From positions 1-37,258 of IMG/VR virus record IMGVR_UViG_3300005854_000008: DNA of 37,258 nucleotides; one strand, written 5' to 3'. Made by a program: the position numbers and the translations under genes. The DNA is from a virus. A model generated the notes under the pieces. It was not told the origin of the DNA, searched no databases, and was given only the letters and a program-made list of their open reading frames with translations. Each line of letters opens with the position of its first letter. Positions within the stretch are counted from its first letter, which is position 1. Shown piece by piece: positions 1 to 7,117 of the stretch.

Positions 1-706
1 TGAGAATTTTTCAATTTTAGCAGATGCTTTTGTAAATGATGATCCGACAACTGGAATAATAAAAAATGCTGACACTGTAGATGGTTTTCATGCAAGTCTC
101 ACTCCAGCTCCAAATACGATAGTGCCTTTGGATGCAAACGGGGTTTTGGATCTAAGTGTAAGTTATGTAAAAAGTAGTGTTTATACTTTAAGAAGAGTTG
201 ATTTGACGAATGCGACAAGTGATTATGAATTGCAGGTTGGAGAGGAGGCGATAATATGGTTTACGAATGCTACGAGTGTGCCTCTGAAAATTGCGACACA
301 GAGCGGAACTTATTATGAATGTCATTTGATTTGTAGTAATGTAGGAGGAACTTCAGGAGGAGTAATTGGTCCTATCTATCTTAATCCAAATAATACGACT
401 TATAGCAATGCTTTTATATATGTTGATATTTATAGAAACACTTCTGGTTTTGGCTCGGAAAGAGGGACTCATTCAGCTTTTAGATGTGGCTTGGCATTTT
501 CAAATGTTACTATGTTTATAACAAATTTTACTCAATACAAAGGTATAAAAGGAATTTATAATGTATATGGAATAGCAGAAAGCCACCCAATTTCAGTCCT
601 TTTTTCTACAGACTGGCGAGATACGACAACACGTTGGACTTCATTAGGAACAATAACTTTTCCGCAATCAACATCGGGCTATATCTTAATCAGGAGGTTA
701 GCATAA
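1..706 (+). CDS. Tail fibre protein, copy 1 (5' end missing)
   Basis: This is the C-terminal part of a receptor-binding tail fibre; the frame is open from base 2 and the start lies outside the window. The first ~75 residues closely match residues ~24-98 of the complete copy at 35839-36684, including the motif NADTVDGFHAS followed by TPAPNTIVPL (here with Leu in place of His), which is common in phage tail fibres just before the variable distal part. The middle and C-terminal parts differ strongly between the copies, but both end in RRLA. The stop overlaps the start of the chaperone gene (TAATG), so the two are probably translationally coupled. Tail-fibre identity is from recalled family motifs; the receptor is unknown. 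Confidence 0.8.
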   Translation, partial: ENFSILADAFVNDDPTTGIIKNADTVDGFHASLTPAPNTIVPLDANGVLDLSVSYVKSSVYTLRRVDLTNATSDYELQVGEEAIIWFTNATSVPLKIATQSGTYYECHLICSNVGGTSGGVIGPIYLNPNNTTYSNAFIYVDIYRNTSGFGSERGTHSAFRCGLAFSNVTMFITNFTQYKGIKGIYNVYGIAESHPISVLFSTDWRDTTTRWTSLGTITFPQSTSGYILIRRLA

Positions 707-1137
707 TGAAGGTATGGGTATACATACATCCAGAACTTAATATTCTTTGTTGTGCTTTATTGAAAGAAAATGTGCCTGAAGGAGTGCAAGCGGTAGAACT
801 TGAAGTAGAAAGTCCTGATGATGTGGTTTATGATGGAACTCAGATAAGATTGAAGACAGAGACAGAGAAATTTGCAGAAGAAAAACAGAGAAAATTTTTA
901 GAACTGAAAAGTTATGTAGCATCTTTACTTGCTCCGTCTGATTATGTGATTACGAAAATAGCTGAAGCTCAACTGCAGAATAATATTGAAGAAGTTCAAA
1001 CGTTAAAACAGAAGTATGCACAGCAATTACAAAGAAGAGAAGCAATTAGAATTTGGAATGAACAAATGAAACAGGCGATAGAAAATGCGACAAGTTTGGA
1101 AGAGTTGAGAAAAATAGTGATTGAATTTAAAGATTAG
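706..1137 (+). CDS. Tail fibre assembly chaperone-like protein, copy 1
   Basis: A 143-residue protein, about 80% identical by eye to the copy at 36684-37115. The second half (LLAPTDYVITKIAEAQ-like segment, then KQKYA..LQRREAIR.WNEQMK) resembles small tail-fibre assembly proteins of the XkdW/DUF4376 kind, which sit directly after fibre genes and help fold or attach the fibre. I place the start at ATG 706, not at an upstream in-frame start at 634, because AGGAGG lies just before it and both copies agree. The N-terminus carries a Cys-Cys pair (ILCCALL). Function is inferred from position and motif. Confidence 0.65.
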   Translation: MKVWVYIHPELNILCCALLKENVPEGVQAVELEVESPDDVVYDGTQIRLKTETEKFAEEKQRKFLELKSYVASLLAPSDYVITKIAEAQLQNNIEEVQTLKQKYAQQLQRREAIRIWNEQMKQAIENATSLEELRKIVIEFKD

Positions 1138-1150
1138 GGGGTGTTGTTAA

Positions 1151-1306
1151 ATGCCTGAGAAGCTTGATCGTTGTGTGCGAAAAGTGATGCGTAAGGGATA
1201 TACCAAGCAGGAAGCATATGCGATATGAGCAAAGTCTACTGGCTGGGTCAGGGGACCTGGCGGTAGATGGATAAATAAAAAAGCAAAAAAGAGGAAGAAG
1301 AAATGA
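1151..1306 (+). CDS. 51-residue protein with in-frame UGA (candidate selenoprotein), copy 1
   Basis: Starting at ATG 1151 behind GGGGGTG, the frame reads 25 codons ending in AYAI, then TGA at 1226-1228. It continues open for 25 more codons (AKSTGWVRGPGGRW, then a Lys/Arg-rich tail) and stops at TGA 1304-1306, which overlaps the ATG of the next gene (ATGA). The second copy at 37129 has the same UGA. The three base differences between the copies lie before the UGA and are all synonymous; the shared bases after it are identical. From memory, small phage proteins with an AYAIC or NPYAVC motif carry Cys at this position, so UGA would read as Sec or, less likely, Cys or Trp. Cys8 could pair with residue 26. 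UGA serves as an ordinary stop elsewhere in the genome (for example 9861-9863), so recoding would be local. A short 25-residue product or a decaying gene cannot be ruled out. Function unknown. Confidence 0.6.
1235..1267 (+). promoter_or_regulatory. SECIS-like hairpin just after the in-frame UGA
   Basis: Six bases after the UGA the RNA can fold into a 33-nt hairpin. Outer stem: 1235-1239 with 1263-1267 (UCUAC/GUAGA), then U1240-G1262. G1241 is bulged. Inner stem: 1242-1249 with 1254-1261, eight pairs including two G-U. The apical loop is AGGG (1250-1253). Bacterial SECIS elements lie directly after the Sec UGA inside the coding region; as I recall, the loop begins roughly 16-37 nt downstream and has a G in its first two positions. 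This hairpin meets both. Folding was done by hand. Confidence 0.55.
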
Positions 1307-1578
1307 GTTCAGAAACAGTTGTTTATTTGTTAGTTGCTGGGTTAATTGGTATTTTGTTCAAAATAGTGTGGGACTGGTTGGTTGGGTTAAAAAAGAATAA
1401 CAATATGCGGGAGATTTGTCGACAGCGATTTGAAATGTTTGACGACGAAATTTGTAGATTATATGAGCGATTAGATAAAATTGAAGAAAAATTGGAAGTG
1501 GCGTTGGAAAATCTAAACAGAAAGATAGATGAAAAATTTGAGTTGTTAATCAAAATGTTAACTCAAAATCGGTCGTAA
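1303..1578 (+). CDS. Small membrane protein with coiled coil (holin or lysis accessory candidate)
   Basis: A 91-residue protein with one N-terminal membrane segment (residues ~5-28, VVYLLVAGLIGILFKIVW) and a charged helical C-terminal part with heptad-like spacing (residues ~40-85). It opens the lysis-type cluster and begins with ATGA overlapping the end of the UGA gene. Single-pass proteins with a coiled coil occur among phage holin accessory proteins, but the sequence alone does not say whether this is a holin. Confidence 0.6.
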   Translation: MSSETVVYLLVAGLIGILFKIVWDWLVGLKKNNNMREICRQRFEMFDDEICRLYERLDKIEEKLEVALENLNRKIDEKFELLIKMLTQNRS

Positions 1579-1590
1579 GGAGGTGATAAG

Positions 1591-1860
1591 ATGAACGAGT
1601 ATTGGAAACAGTTTGGATGGCACTGGATTATTATTTTTCTTGGGTTAATGTTTTTTGTTACGGGAGTTATTGGATTATTTTATGAACCATTTCAGTTTGT
1701 GTTTAAAAAGATTTTTCTTTTGTCTTTGTGGTATGTGTTTGCCTATTTGACAAGACTTATTAGGATAGGTCACATAGATTGGGAGAGCGATGAGTGGGCT
1801 AAGAGGGTGTATTATATTGCTATTTTGCTTGGTAGTGCTTGGATTGTGGCAAACGGCTAA
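1591..1860 (+). CDS. Putative holin
   Basis: An 89-residue, very hydrophobic protein with likely membrane segments at residues ~12-32, ~38-56 and ~70-86, preceded by AAGGAGGTG. Its last 71 bases overlap, in another frame, the signal peptide of the lysozyme-like gene at 1790. Holin followed by endolysin is a usual phage order; identity rests on size, hydrophobicity and position. Confidence 0.55.
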   Translation: MNEYWKQFGWHWIIIFLGLMFFVTGVIGLFYEPFQFVFKKIFLLSLWYVFAYLTRLIRIGHIDWESDEWAKRVYYIAILLGSAWIVANG

Positions 1861-2413
1861 AGCTTTTGAGTGTAGAAAGTTATTACCGCAAGTAAAACAA
1901 GCTTCAGAATTTATATTGGGGTTGAATTATCCTTATTGGTATAATTTGGGACAGATTGAAGCGGAAACAAATTGTCGATGGTTGACTTCTTTAGATGGAT
2001 GGGGTTCAGTTGGGTATGCTCAGTTGACTGAAAGATTTTTGCCGTGGCTGAGTAAGAAATTTCCGAATTGGAAGGTCAAGGGGCATATGGATCATTTTTT
2101 GGCTCAAGCTTATTTGATTAAGCAGTTGTTAAATCAAGCGAGTTGCAAGAAGCTTTGGAATGTGTATCAGTGTTACAATCGGTCTTGTTGGAAGGTCAAT
2201 AGGGAAGCAAAGCAAGCTGATTGTGTATGGGAGAAGGCTTTTGAGTTGTGCAATGAGCGGTATGTTGAGAACATTTGTGTTTGGAAACGGGATGGGAAGT
2301 GTTTGCAGTGGCGAACAAATTGTGACATAAATTACAATTACGGTTACAAAGTTTGGAAAAATGGGATAAAATATCGAAGCGGAATGATTGAAACGACTTA
2401 TCGTTATTGGTAG
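1790..2413 (+). CDS. Secreted lytic transglycosylase-like endolysin
   Basis: A 207-residue protein with an N-terminal signal sequence (residues ~1-26, hydrophobic core IILLFCLVVLGLW). The mature part resembles a soluble lytic transglycosylase core: QIEAETNC gives a likely catalytic Glu (E57 or E59), followed about 15 residues later by WGSVGYAQLT, like the usual G-x-x-G-x-x-Q segment. It would cleave peptidoglycan after export. It is unusually Cys-rich (KCxx-type clusters and many single Cys), suggesting disulfides formed outside the cytoplasm. The start at 1790 follows GGGAG and overlaps the holin gene. The family match is by eye and distant. Confidence 0.6.
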   Translation: MSGLRGCIILLFCLVVLGLWQTAKAFECRKLLPQVKQASEFILGLNYPYWYNLGQIEAETNCRWLTSLDGWGSVGYAQLTERFLPWLSKKFPNWKVKGHMDHFLAQAYLIKQLLNQASCKKLWNVYQCYNRSCWKVNREAKQADCVWEKAFELCNERYVENICVWKRDGKCLQWRTNCDINYNYGYKVWKNGIKYRSGMIETTYRYW

Positions 2414-2417
2414 GGCA

Positions 2418-2738
2418 ATGAGAAATTACATGTGGGTTTTGATTGTTTTGGGGTTGTTGGTTTTGGTGTTTGTTATGGGGGTTGTTTTGTGGTTTGAGAA
2501 GAAGGATAACGCTATTTTGAAGCAAGCTATAGAACAGCAAGAGCAAATAATTAAGAAAAAAGAAGAGCAGATACAGTTGTTGCAGGAGCAGTTAGAAGCG
2601 TTAAGGAAAGAGCAAGTTTTGAAGGAAAAGCGGATTGTAATTTTGAAGCAAAAACGTGAGCAAGTGCAGAAGCCTCAAACGGTTAAAGATTTAGTAAAAG
2701 CTTTTAAGGAACTTGGTTATGATGCAAGGGTTAAGTAA
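2418..2738 (+). CDS. Spanin-like membrane coiled-coil protein
   Basis: A 106-residue protein with an N-terminal membrane anchor (residues ~4-24) and a long Gln/Glu/Lys-rich coiled coil (residues ~30-85). This layout fits an inner-membrane spanin (Rz-like) or another lysis coiled-coil protein. I chose ATG 2418; an in-frame TTG at 2388 is possible but would overlap the lysozyme gene. The next gene overlaps its 3' end in another frame, as Rz1 genes often do, but that product shows no lipoprotein signal. Confidence 0.5.
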   Translation: MRNYMWVLIVLGLLVLVFVMGVVLWFEKKDNAILKQAIEQQEQIIKKKEEQIQLLQEQLEALRKEQVLKEKRIVILKQKREQVQKPQTVKDLVKAFKELGYDARVK

Positions 2739-2928
2739 ATGTTTTAATTGTAACAATATAAGAGTTTCAGAGAAAATGGGTAGGATTATTGATGGGAATT
2801 GGGTTGATGATTGGCGAGTTTGGCAGACAGAAGCTTGGGGTAAGTGGGTATGTAGTGTAAAGTGTTATTGGGAGGTGATTGGAGAGTATGATCGAAGTTA
2901 TACAGAGGATTGTGATTTGCTTGATTAG
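2719..2928 (+). CDS. Small protein with paired cysteines (zinc-ribbon-like)
   Basis: A roughly 69-residue protein. CFNC near the N-terminus and CSVKC in the second half could form a four-Cys zinc site, and it is rich in Trp. ATG 2719, eight bases after AAGGA, is the likely start, overlapping the preceding spanin-like gene; ATG 2722 is an alternative. Its own 3' end overlaps the next gene by 41 bases. Function unknown. Confidence 0.5.
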   Translation: MMQGLSKCFNCNNIRVSEKMGRIIDGNWVDDWRVWQTEAWGKWVCSVKCYWEVIGEYDRSYTEDCDLLD

Positions 2929-3280
2929 TTGTTTTTTAGTTGTTTGTCTAATAAGCTTATCAAATGTTTATGCGGTTGAAATTTGTTTTTCTGAAGAGCA
3001 AGCTCGACAGATAGTCGTTGAGCTGAAGCAAAAACGAATATTGGAGCAAGAAGTTCGGGAGTATGAAGCTTTGGTCGAGAATTTGAAGAAGCAAAATGAA
3101 GTGCTGAGAGAGCAAAATAGGTTGTTGAAAGAGCAAATCGAGCTTTACAAAAATCAGAAACAACTATATGAGACGGCGTTGAAGGAGTGTGAGAGGAAGC
3201 AAAAGGTTGGTTTGTTTGAGAAAGGGAAGTGGTTTGGGCTTGGTATTTTGGTAAGTATTTTGTTTGGAGTGTTTAAGTAG
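2888..3280 (+). CDS. Envelope coiled-coil protein with signal sequence and C-terminal membrane segment
   Basis: About 130 residues from ATG 2888 (GGAGGTG lies upstream). It has a signal-like segment (residues ~6-30, ending near VYA), a coiled coil (residues ~45-100, LREQNRLLKEQIELYKNQ) and a C-terminal membrane segment (GLGILVSILFGVF). Proteins of this pattern occur in phage lysis and tail regions, possibly with a spanin-like or envelope-tethering role. The specific function is not clear. Confidence 0.55.
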   Translation: MIEVIQRIVICLISCFLVVCLISLSNVYAVEICFSEEQARQIVVELKQKRILEQEVREYEALVENLKKQNEVLREQNRLLKEQIELYKNQKQLYETALKECERKQKVGLFEKGKWFGLGILVSILFGVFK

Positions 3281-3589
3281 ATGCAGATTGTAACGCCGTT
3301 AAAGGAAGCGGTTGTTCTGGTCAAAGGTTCTTTTAGCGGTCGGATTGACAAAGTCTTTTCGACACAGGTCTATAAATATGGATATTTACTTTATGATATC
3401 AAAGGGCAAGCAACGGTAACGGTCTATTTGGGTTGGGACAATGTAAATTGGATTCAGGCTTATTTTCGAACGATAAACAATTCTTCTGGTTGGCAAGTGA
3501 TTGAATTAGTAGGGCTGTCAGTCAGAATAGTGATTGATGCGAATTTGCAGGAAGGAAGTTTTATTACGTTCGTTCGGTCTTCAATCTAG
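3281..3589 (+). CDS. Hypothetical beta-rich protein at the end of the lysis/tail unit
   Basis: A 102-residue soluble protein whose ATG directly follows the previous stop. Alternating hydrophobic residues suggest beta strands, with several Trp and Tyr. It is the last gene of the rightward unit and its 3' end overlaps the convergent ATP-grasp-like gene by 9 bases. A small virion or tail accessory protein is possible; I do not recognise a family. Confidence 0.5.
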   Translation: MQIVTPLKEAVVLVKGSFSGRIDKVFSTQVYKYGYLLYDIKGQATVTVYLGWDNVNWIQAYFRTINNSSGWQVIELVGLSVRIVIDANLQEGSFITFVRSSI

Positions 3590-4804
3590 TTCGAGAATTT
3601 CGAGCATTTTTTGGAAGTTTTCGTAGTTTTGTCTCAAAGTATCGTATTCAATTTTAAGGTCTGGAGCTTCGATTGTTTTTTCGATTTCTTCTATTGTTTT
3701 TTCGAGCTCTTCGTAGTTTACTAAGGAGTTTGAGTATAGCACGATGCAACCAACGGTTGGATAGTTTTTGATGGCGTAGAATGTGAGGTCTTTTTGGTTT
3801 TTAGGTTTGTAATAAGTTTGAAGAGCGATGAAGTGTTCGAAAACGTATTCATCTTTGAAAGTTATTGGCACGAAAGTTTGATCAGCTAATGGTAGAGAAA
3901 TTGGTATGACGTAAATGTATTCAGCTTTTGGAATAAGTGGGACATTGTTTCTAATGGCTTGGTAAACGTTAGAATAAAATTTTAAGTAAGCAGTTCCAAG
4001 GGGTAAAGCAAGTCTCATACAGATGTCGATCATATATGGTTCGGGGTCTTCTTTGACTTTGATTTCTTCGGTTGAAAAGAAGCCTACGTATTTCATTTGT
4101 TGAAGTATGAAGTCGCATGCTCGAAGATTGATAGCCCAGGGTTTCATGAGAATTTCTTCTTTGTTTTTTACGATTTTAGCAATGTATGTGTTTTTGCTTT
4201 GCTCGATGCCTATTGTGAAAGGAACTTCGATGCCATTTCCGAAACAGATGCAGTCTATTCCAAATTCGATTTCGATGTCAGTCAGAATTTCTTCTTGATA
4301 ATATTCAATTTCTTTTGCGAATTGTCCTGCAGTTTGGATGAGCTTTTGTTTGTAAAATTCAAGTTCGTATTGATTTCTGATCATAGTGCTTTCAAAAGAG
4401 TTTCTGTAGACAGGGTCCACTTTAGTAATTGCTGGGTAACTTAATTTATCGAAATTGACGATCTTGTAGTTTGGGACCTTGGGCATCAATTGTTTTTGGA
4501 ACAAGCGATTGTTTTCAAGACGAGCTTCTACACCAGCTCCGAAGACTTCAATGTTGAGTTGTTTGAATAGTTCGATGATGAAACCGAAGTAGCATTCAAG
4601 AGTTATGACTTTGTCGATACGGCTTAAGACTTCACGAGGCAAATCTGTGAGCACGTAGACATTGGGAATGTTTCGTCCAAATGCAAGATCTTCCATGTCA
4701 GGGAATGCACTGATAAAGTCAGCAAAGACATAGACTTCTTCGTGTTTAGCGAATTCTTCAATGTATCCGCAGTCCATTCCAGTTGTAAGCCACAATACAG
4801 CCAT
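3581..4804 (-). CDS. ATP-grasp-like ligase
   Basis: A 407-residue protein. The N-terminal ~100 residues look like a Rossmann-type pre-ATP-grasp domain. The middle and C-terminal parts carry ATP-grasp-like features: VEARLENNRLFQKQLM then a short hydrophobic segment (lid/entry region), IEIEFGIDCICFGNG (central strand pair), and EDPEPYMIDICMRLALP, resembling the usual E-x-N-x-R metal-binding strand. ATP-grasp enzymes join a carboxylate to an amine or thiol through an acyl phosphate. The metal-binding Asn of the usual motif appears replaced, so activity is uncertain. The gene lies in its own two-gene leftward operon, between lysis and terminase genes, and its start overlaps the partner's stop (TAATG). 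Substrate unknown. Confidence 0.5.
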   Translation of the reverse strand: MAVLWLTTGMDCGYIEEFAKHEEVYVFADFISAFPDMEDLAFGRNIPNVYVLTDLPREVLSRIDKVITLECYFGFIIELFKQLNIEVFGAGVEARLENNRLFQKQLMPKVPNYKIVNFDKLSYPAITKVDPVYRNSFESTMIRNQYELEFYKQKLIQTAGQFAKEIEYYQEEILTDIEIEFGIDCICFGNGIEVPFTIGIEQSKNTYIAKIVKNKEEILMKPWAINLRACDFILQQMKYVGFFSTEEIKVKEDPEPYMIDICMRLALPLGTAYLKFYSNVYQAIRNNVPLIPKAEYIYVIPISLPLADQTFVPITFKDEYVFEHFIALQTYYKPKNQKDLTFYAIKNYPTVGCIVLYSNSLVNYEELEKTIEEIEKTIEAPDLKIEYDTLRQNYENFQKMLEILELD

Positions 4805-5238
4805 TATACTACTCCTTCGTAGAAAAATTTGACGCTTTCTTTGTAATCGTTGATAAGCAAATCAGTAAATGGTGTTAATTCGTCTTTGATAACTTTGAAC
4901 TTGCGTAAGAGATTGATAATGTAATTGTATTCAAAAAAGTTTAGACGACCAAAGCCGAGGTAATAAGTTTTGTTTCCATCTCTGAGTTTGAAAGATAGAC
5001 AGAATGGTTTGTAAGGGTCTTGTAAGATTTCAATACGATGTTTGTTATCTCGAATGAATTCGGCTATTGCTAAGAGGTAGTCATCGTTGTCTGAGCGTAG
5101 AATGATGATGTTGCCTTCTTTAAGACCGATTATCATATTTTTGTATTTGATGATAGCACGAGGTTGTTTGATGTTGTGAAAGTCGGATGCTTCTACCAAC
5201 TCTGGGATTGACTTTGCTTGTATAATTTGCCTATCCAT
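4804..5238 (-). CDS. Hypothetical partner of the ATP-grasp-like protein
   Basis: A 144-residue soluble protein starting at ATG 5238 (MDRQIIQAKS). A longer frame from TTG 5265 would include the promoter -10 box and is unlikely. The start is only about two bases past the expected transcription start, so the message is nearly leaderless. It is translationally coupled to the ATP-grasp-like gene and may supply the substrate or target peptide for it; that is inference only. No known domain recognised. Confidence 0.6.
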   Translation of the reverse strand: MDRQIIQAKSIPELVEASDFHNIKQPRAIIKYKNMIIGLKEGNIIILRSDNDDYLLAIAEFIRDNKHRIEILQDPYKPFCLSFKLRDGNKTYYLGFGRLNFFEYNYIINLLRKFKVIKDELTPFTDLLINDYKESVKFFYEGVV

Positions 5239-5246
5239 CAATTTAA

Positions 5247-5275
5247 AAGATACACTTGTTTTCAAAGAAAGTCAA
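5247..5275 (-). promoter_or_regulatory. Leftward promoter of the ATP-grasp operon
   Basis: On the minus strand, TTGACT (5270-5275) and TATCTT (5247-5252) are 17 bases apart. The expected start of transcription is almost at ATG 5238. The element overlaps the rightward terminase promoter, whose -35 box (5256-5261) lies inside its spacer, so polymerase should not occupy both at once. Confidence 0.6.
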
Positions 5276-5283
5276 GCTATAAT
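5256..5283 (+). promoter_or_regulatory. Rightward promoter of the head/virion operon
   Basis: TTGTTT (5256-5261), 16-base spacer, TATAAT (5278-5283). The terminase ATG at 5293 is 10 bases past the -10 box, with no ribosome-binding site between, so the message would be leaderless or nearly so. It interleaves with the leftward promoter. Confidence 0.55.
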
Positions 5284-5292
5284 TTTAATGAA

Positions 5293-6750
5293 ATGTTACA
5301 ATTATCGTTAACGGCGATTCAAGAAAAGCTGTGGAATTTGTTTTTTAATTCGGACTACCGCTGGATTGTATCCGTTGGTGGTAAAGGTTCAGGAAAAACT
5401 CAGCTTGCGATTTTCATTTTGTATGAGCTTTTGACGAACGAAAAGTATCGGGGCTCTCGAGTCCTTATTGCTCGTGAAAGTTTGAGAGATCTTCGTAACA
5501 CTCTTGTTGCTGGTCTTGAGCGATTGCTATCGGAAAATCCTTACCTTAGATCGATGATCACTTCGAATCTAAACTTGCAGGTCATAAAGAACGAGGCTAC
5601 AGACGTTGAGATTTATTATTTGTCGCTTAACGAGCGGAATGCTCAGTATAAATCTGTGTTGTCGTATGAGTTTAATGTAATAATTATTGATGAGGTCGAT
5701 AGAATCAGCAGAGAGGCTTTTATCGAGGTAAGCGAGAGGTATAGGTTAGTGCATGATTTTTCGAGGGGTATGGTGATTCTTAACCCGTGTTCACAAGAGC
5801 ATTGGGTTTACAAGGAGTTTGTCGAGAAGAAGCGTGAGGATGTTTGCATAGTTCGTTCTTCGACTTATGACAATTACTTGATTACTCGCATTAACAAAAG
5901 CGACTGGGAGCAGATGGTTCCGTATACATACAACAACAAAGAATATCGAGTGAGCAACAATATTCGGTATGAAAAGCTTTACGAGGTTGGGAACGTAGTA
6001 ATTGCTAAGCGGTTCAATGTATCGCATTCGTTCATTACTGAAATGGAAATGAAACCCTTTGGGTATCGAAAAATCATGCTCGAAGGAGAGTGGGGGGCGT
6101 TTGATTATGGCGGTGGGTTGTTTGAAGATGTGTTCAACGAGCAGAACATTATAACGATTGATAACAAATTGATTGACATCACATTTGACTATACGCTTTA
6201 TTGTGGAGTTGATTTTGGTATACGGAATTCAGCGTATGTGTTGGTAGGGGTTGATTATCTTGATAGGATTGTAATTTTAGATGATTACATTTCAGAGAAT
6301 CAACCGCTTCGAGTTTTCATTGAGTATATGCTTGAACGTTTTAAAAAGAAATTTAACATCAAGCGACCGCAGTCGATAATTTATGTTGGGGACATTGCTG
6401 GTAAAAACAGAGAGATTTATGACGGGTATGATTTGTTCACGAAGCTAAGGAAAGATTACGGGCTTGTTTTCCGTGGAAATCGTGTGAAAGTGGTTGAGAG
6501 TATAGCGATGATAAAGGATTTGTTGGAGAAAAAGAAGCTTTTAGTGAGCGATCAGGCTCATAGGTCTTTAGAAGGATTTTTAGGCAAATTTCAAGCTGAC
6601 AGTCATGGAAATTACAAAAAAGACGGGTTTTATGAGCATTTACTCGATGCAATACGGTATGTGGTGTTTGAAATATACAAACAGATGAAACCTCAGAAAA
6701 GTAAGTATTTGAAGACGCCTATTTATGTTTTCCCTGCCAGTCGTTTTTAA
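5293..6750 (+). CDS. terL: Terminase large subunit (packaging ATPase-nuclease)
   Basis: A 485-residue terminase that would cut and pump DNA into the procapsid. ATPase: Walker A GGKGSGKT (residues ~29-36) and Walker B VIIIDEVDR (~129-137). Nuclease: GVDFGIRNSAY (~305), YVGDIAGKNR (~362) and HLLDAIRY (~449) supply the usual three acidic clusters of the RNase H-like domain. ATG 5293 is chosen because the longer frame from 5218 runs back through the promoter. No small terminase gene is recognisable next to it. The 3' end overlaps the following nuclease gene by 26 bases. Confidence 0.92.
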   Translation: MLQLSLTAIQEKLWNLFFNSDYRWIVSVGGKGSGKTQLAIFILYELLTNEKYRGSRVLIARESLRDLRNTLVAGLERLLSENPYLRSMITSNLNLQVIKNEATDVEIYYLSLNERNAQYKSVLSYEFNVIIIDEVDRISREAFIEVSERYRLVHDFSRGMVILNPCSQEHWVYKEFVEKKREDVCIVRSSTYDNYLITRINKSDWEQMVPYTYNNKEYRVSNNIRYEKLYEVGNVVIAKRFNVSHSFITEMEMKPFGYRKIMLEGEWGAFDYGGGLFEDVFNEQNIITIDNKLIDITFDYTLYCGVDFGIRNSAYVLVGVDYLDRIVILDDYISENQPLRVFIEYMLERFKKKFNIKRPQSIIYVGDIAGKNREIYDGYDLFTKLRKDYGLVFRGNRVKVVESIAMIKDLLEKKKLLVSDQAHRSLEGFLGKFQADSHGNYKKDGFYEHLLDAIRYVVFEIYKQMKPQKSKYLKTPIYVFPASRF

Positions 6751-7117
6751 GTTAAAATTACCGAGAAATAAGGTTCTTCGGATTGAACGTGACATTAATA
6801 TGTTTTTGAAAAAATTTGTTTTTATCAAAGCGTTTAAATTATATTGTCCTGTGTTAAGAGGATTACCAGATTTTTTAGTTATTCAAGCAAGGTTTGGTTT
6901 ACCAGCGGGTTTTTATGAAGTCAAAAATTGGAATAAGCAATTGACTAAGTATCAAGTTAAAATGTTGAATATTTTGAGTTTAGCGTTTAATTGTATAGTT
7001 GTGCAGTATAATAAAAAAGAACATTGTTTGTATTTTTATAAGTGGGAACCTCTTGACAACAAAAACGGAATGTTATATAATGATAAACGAGTGGGGGTAA
7101 GGTATGGATTTGAATAA
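6725..7117 (+). CDS. VRR-NUC-like PD-(D/E)XK nuclease
   Basis: A 130-residue protein with the compact nuclease signature LRGLPDFLVIQ (acidic residue D) then, about 15 residues on, GFYEVKNWNKQLTKYQVKML (E-x-K followed by the Q helix). This matches stand-alone VRR-NUC/Holliday-junction-resolvase-like phage enzymes, which may resolve branched DNA before or during packaging. It sits between terminase and head genes and overlaps both neighbours. Confidence 0.7.
   Translation: MFSLPVVFKLKLPRNKVLRIERDINMFLKKFVFIKAFKLYCPVLRGLPDFLVIQARFGLPAGFYEVKNWNKQLTKYQVKMLNILSLAFNCIVVQYNKKEHCLYFYKWEPLDNKNGMLYNDKRVGVRYGFE

Larger units (their letters stand above)
1..1280. repeat. Diverged copy of the terminal cassette (partner at 35907-37258)
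   Basis: Bases 1-47 match 35907-35953 and bases 1199-1280 match 37177-37258, while the fibre middle differs strongly and the chaperone moderately. This is a paralogous cassette (fibre, chaperone, UGA gene), not an exact terminal repeat. The window probably begins and ends where an assembler stopped at repeated words. Confidence 0.75.

Noticed and set aside
1226-1228. Genome-wide reassignment of UGA
   Set aside because: UGA ends several genes, including those at 9863, 31610 and 25489, so it is read as stop elsewhere.
1-1280. Exact direct terminal repeat of a complete linear genome
   Set aside because: The two ends are diverged paralogues, with identity only in short outer stretches, so they are cassettes rather than a terminal repeat.
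5218-5292. N-terminal extension of the terminase from an upstream start
   Set aside because: It would be coded across the promoter and opposite gene start; ATG 5293 fits the promoter better.
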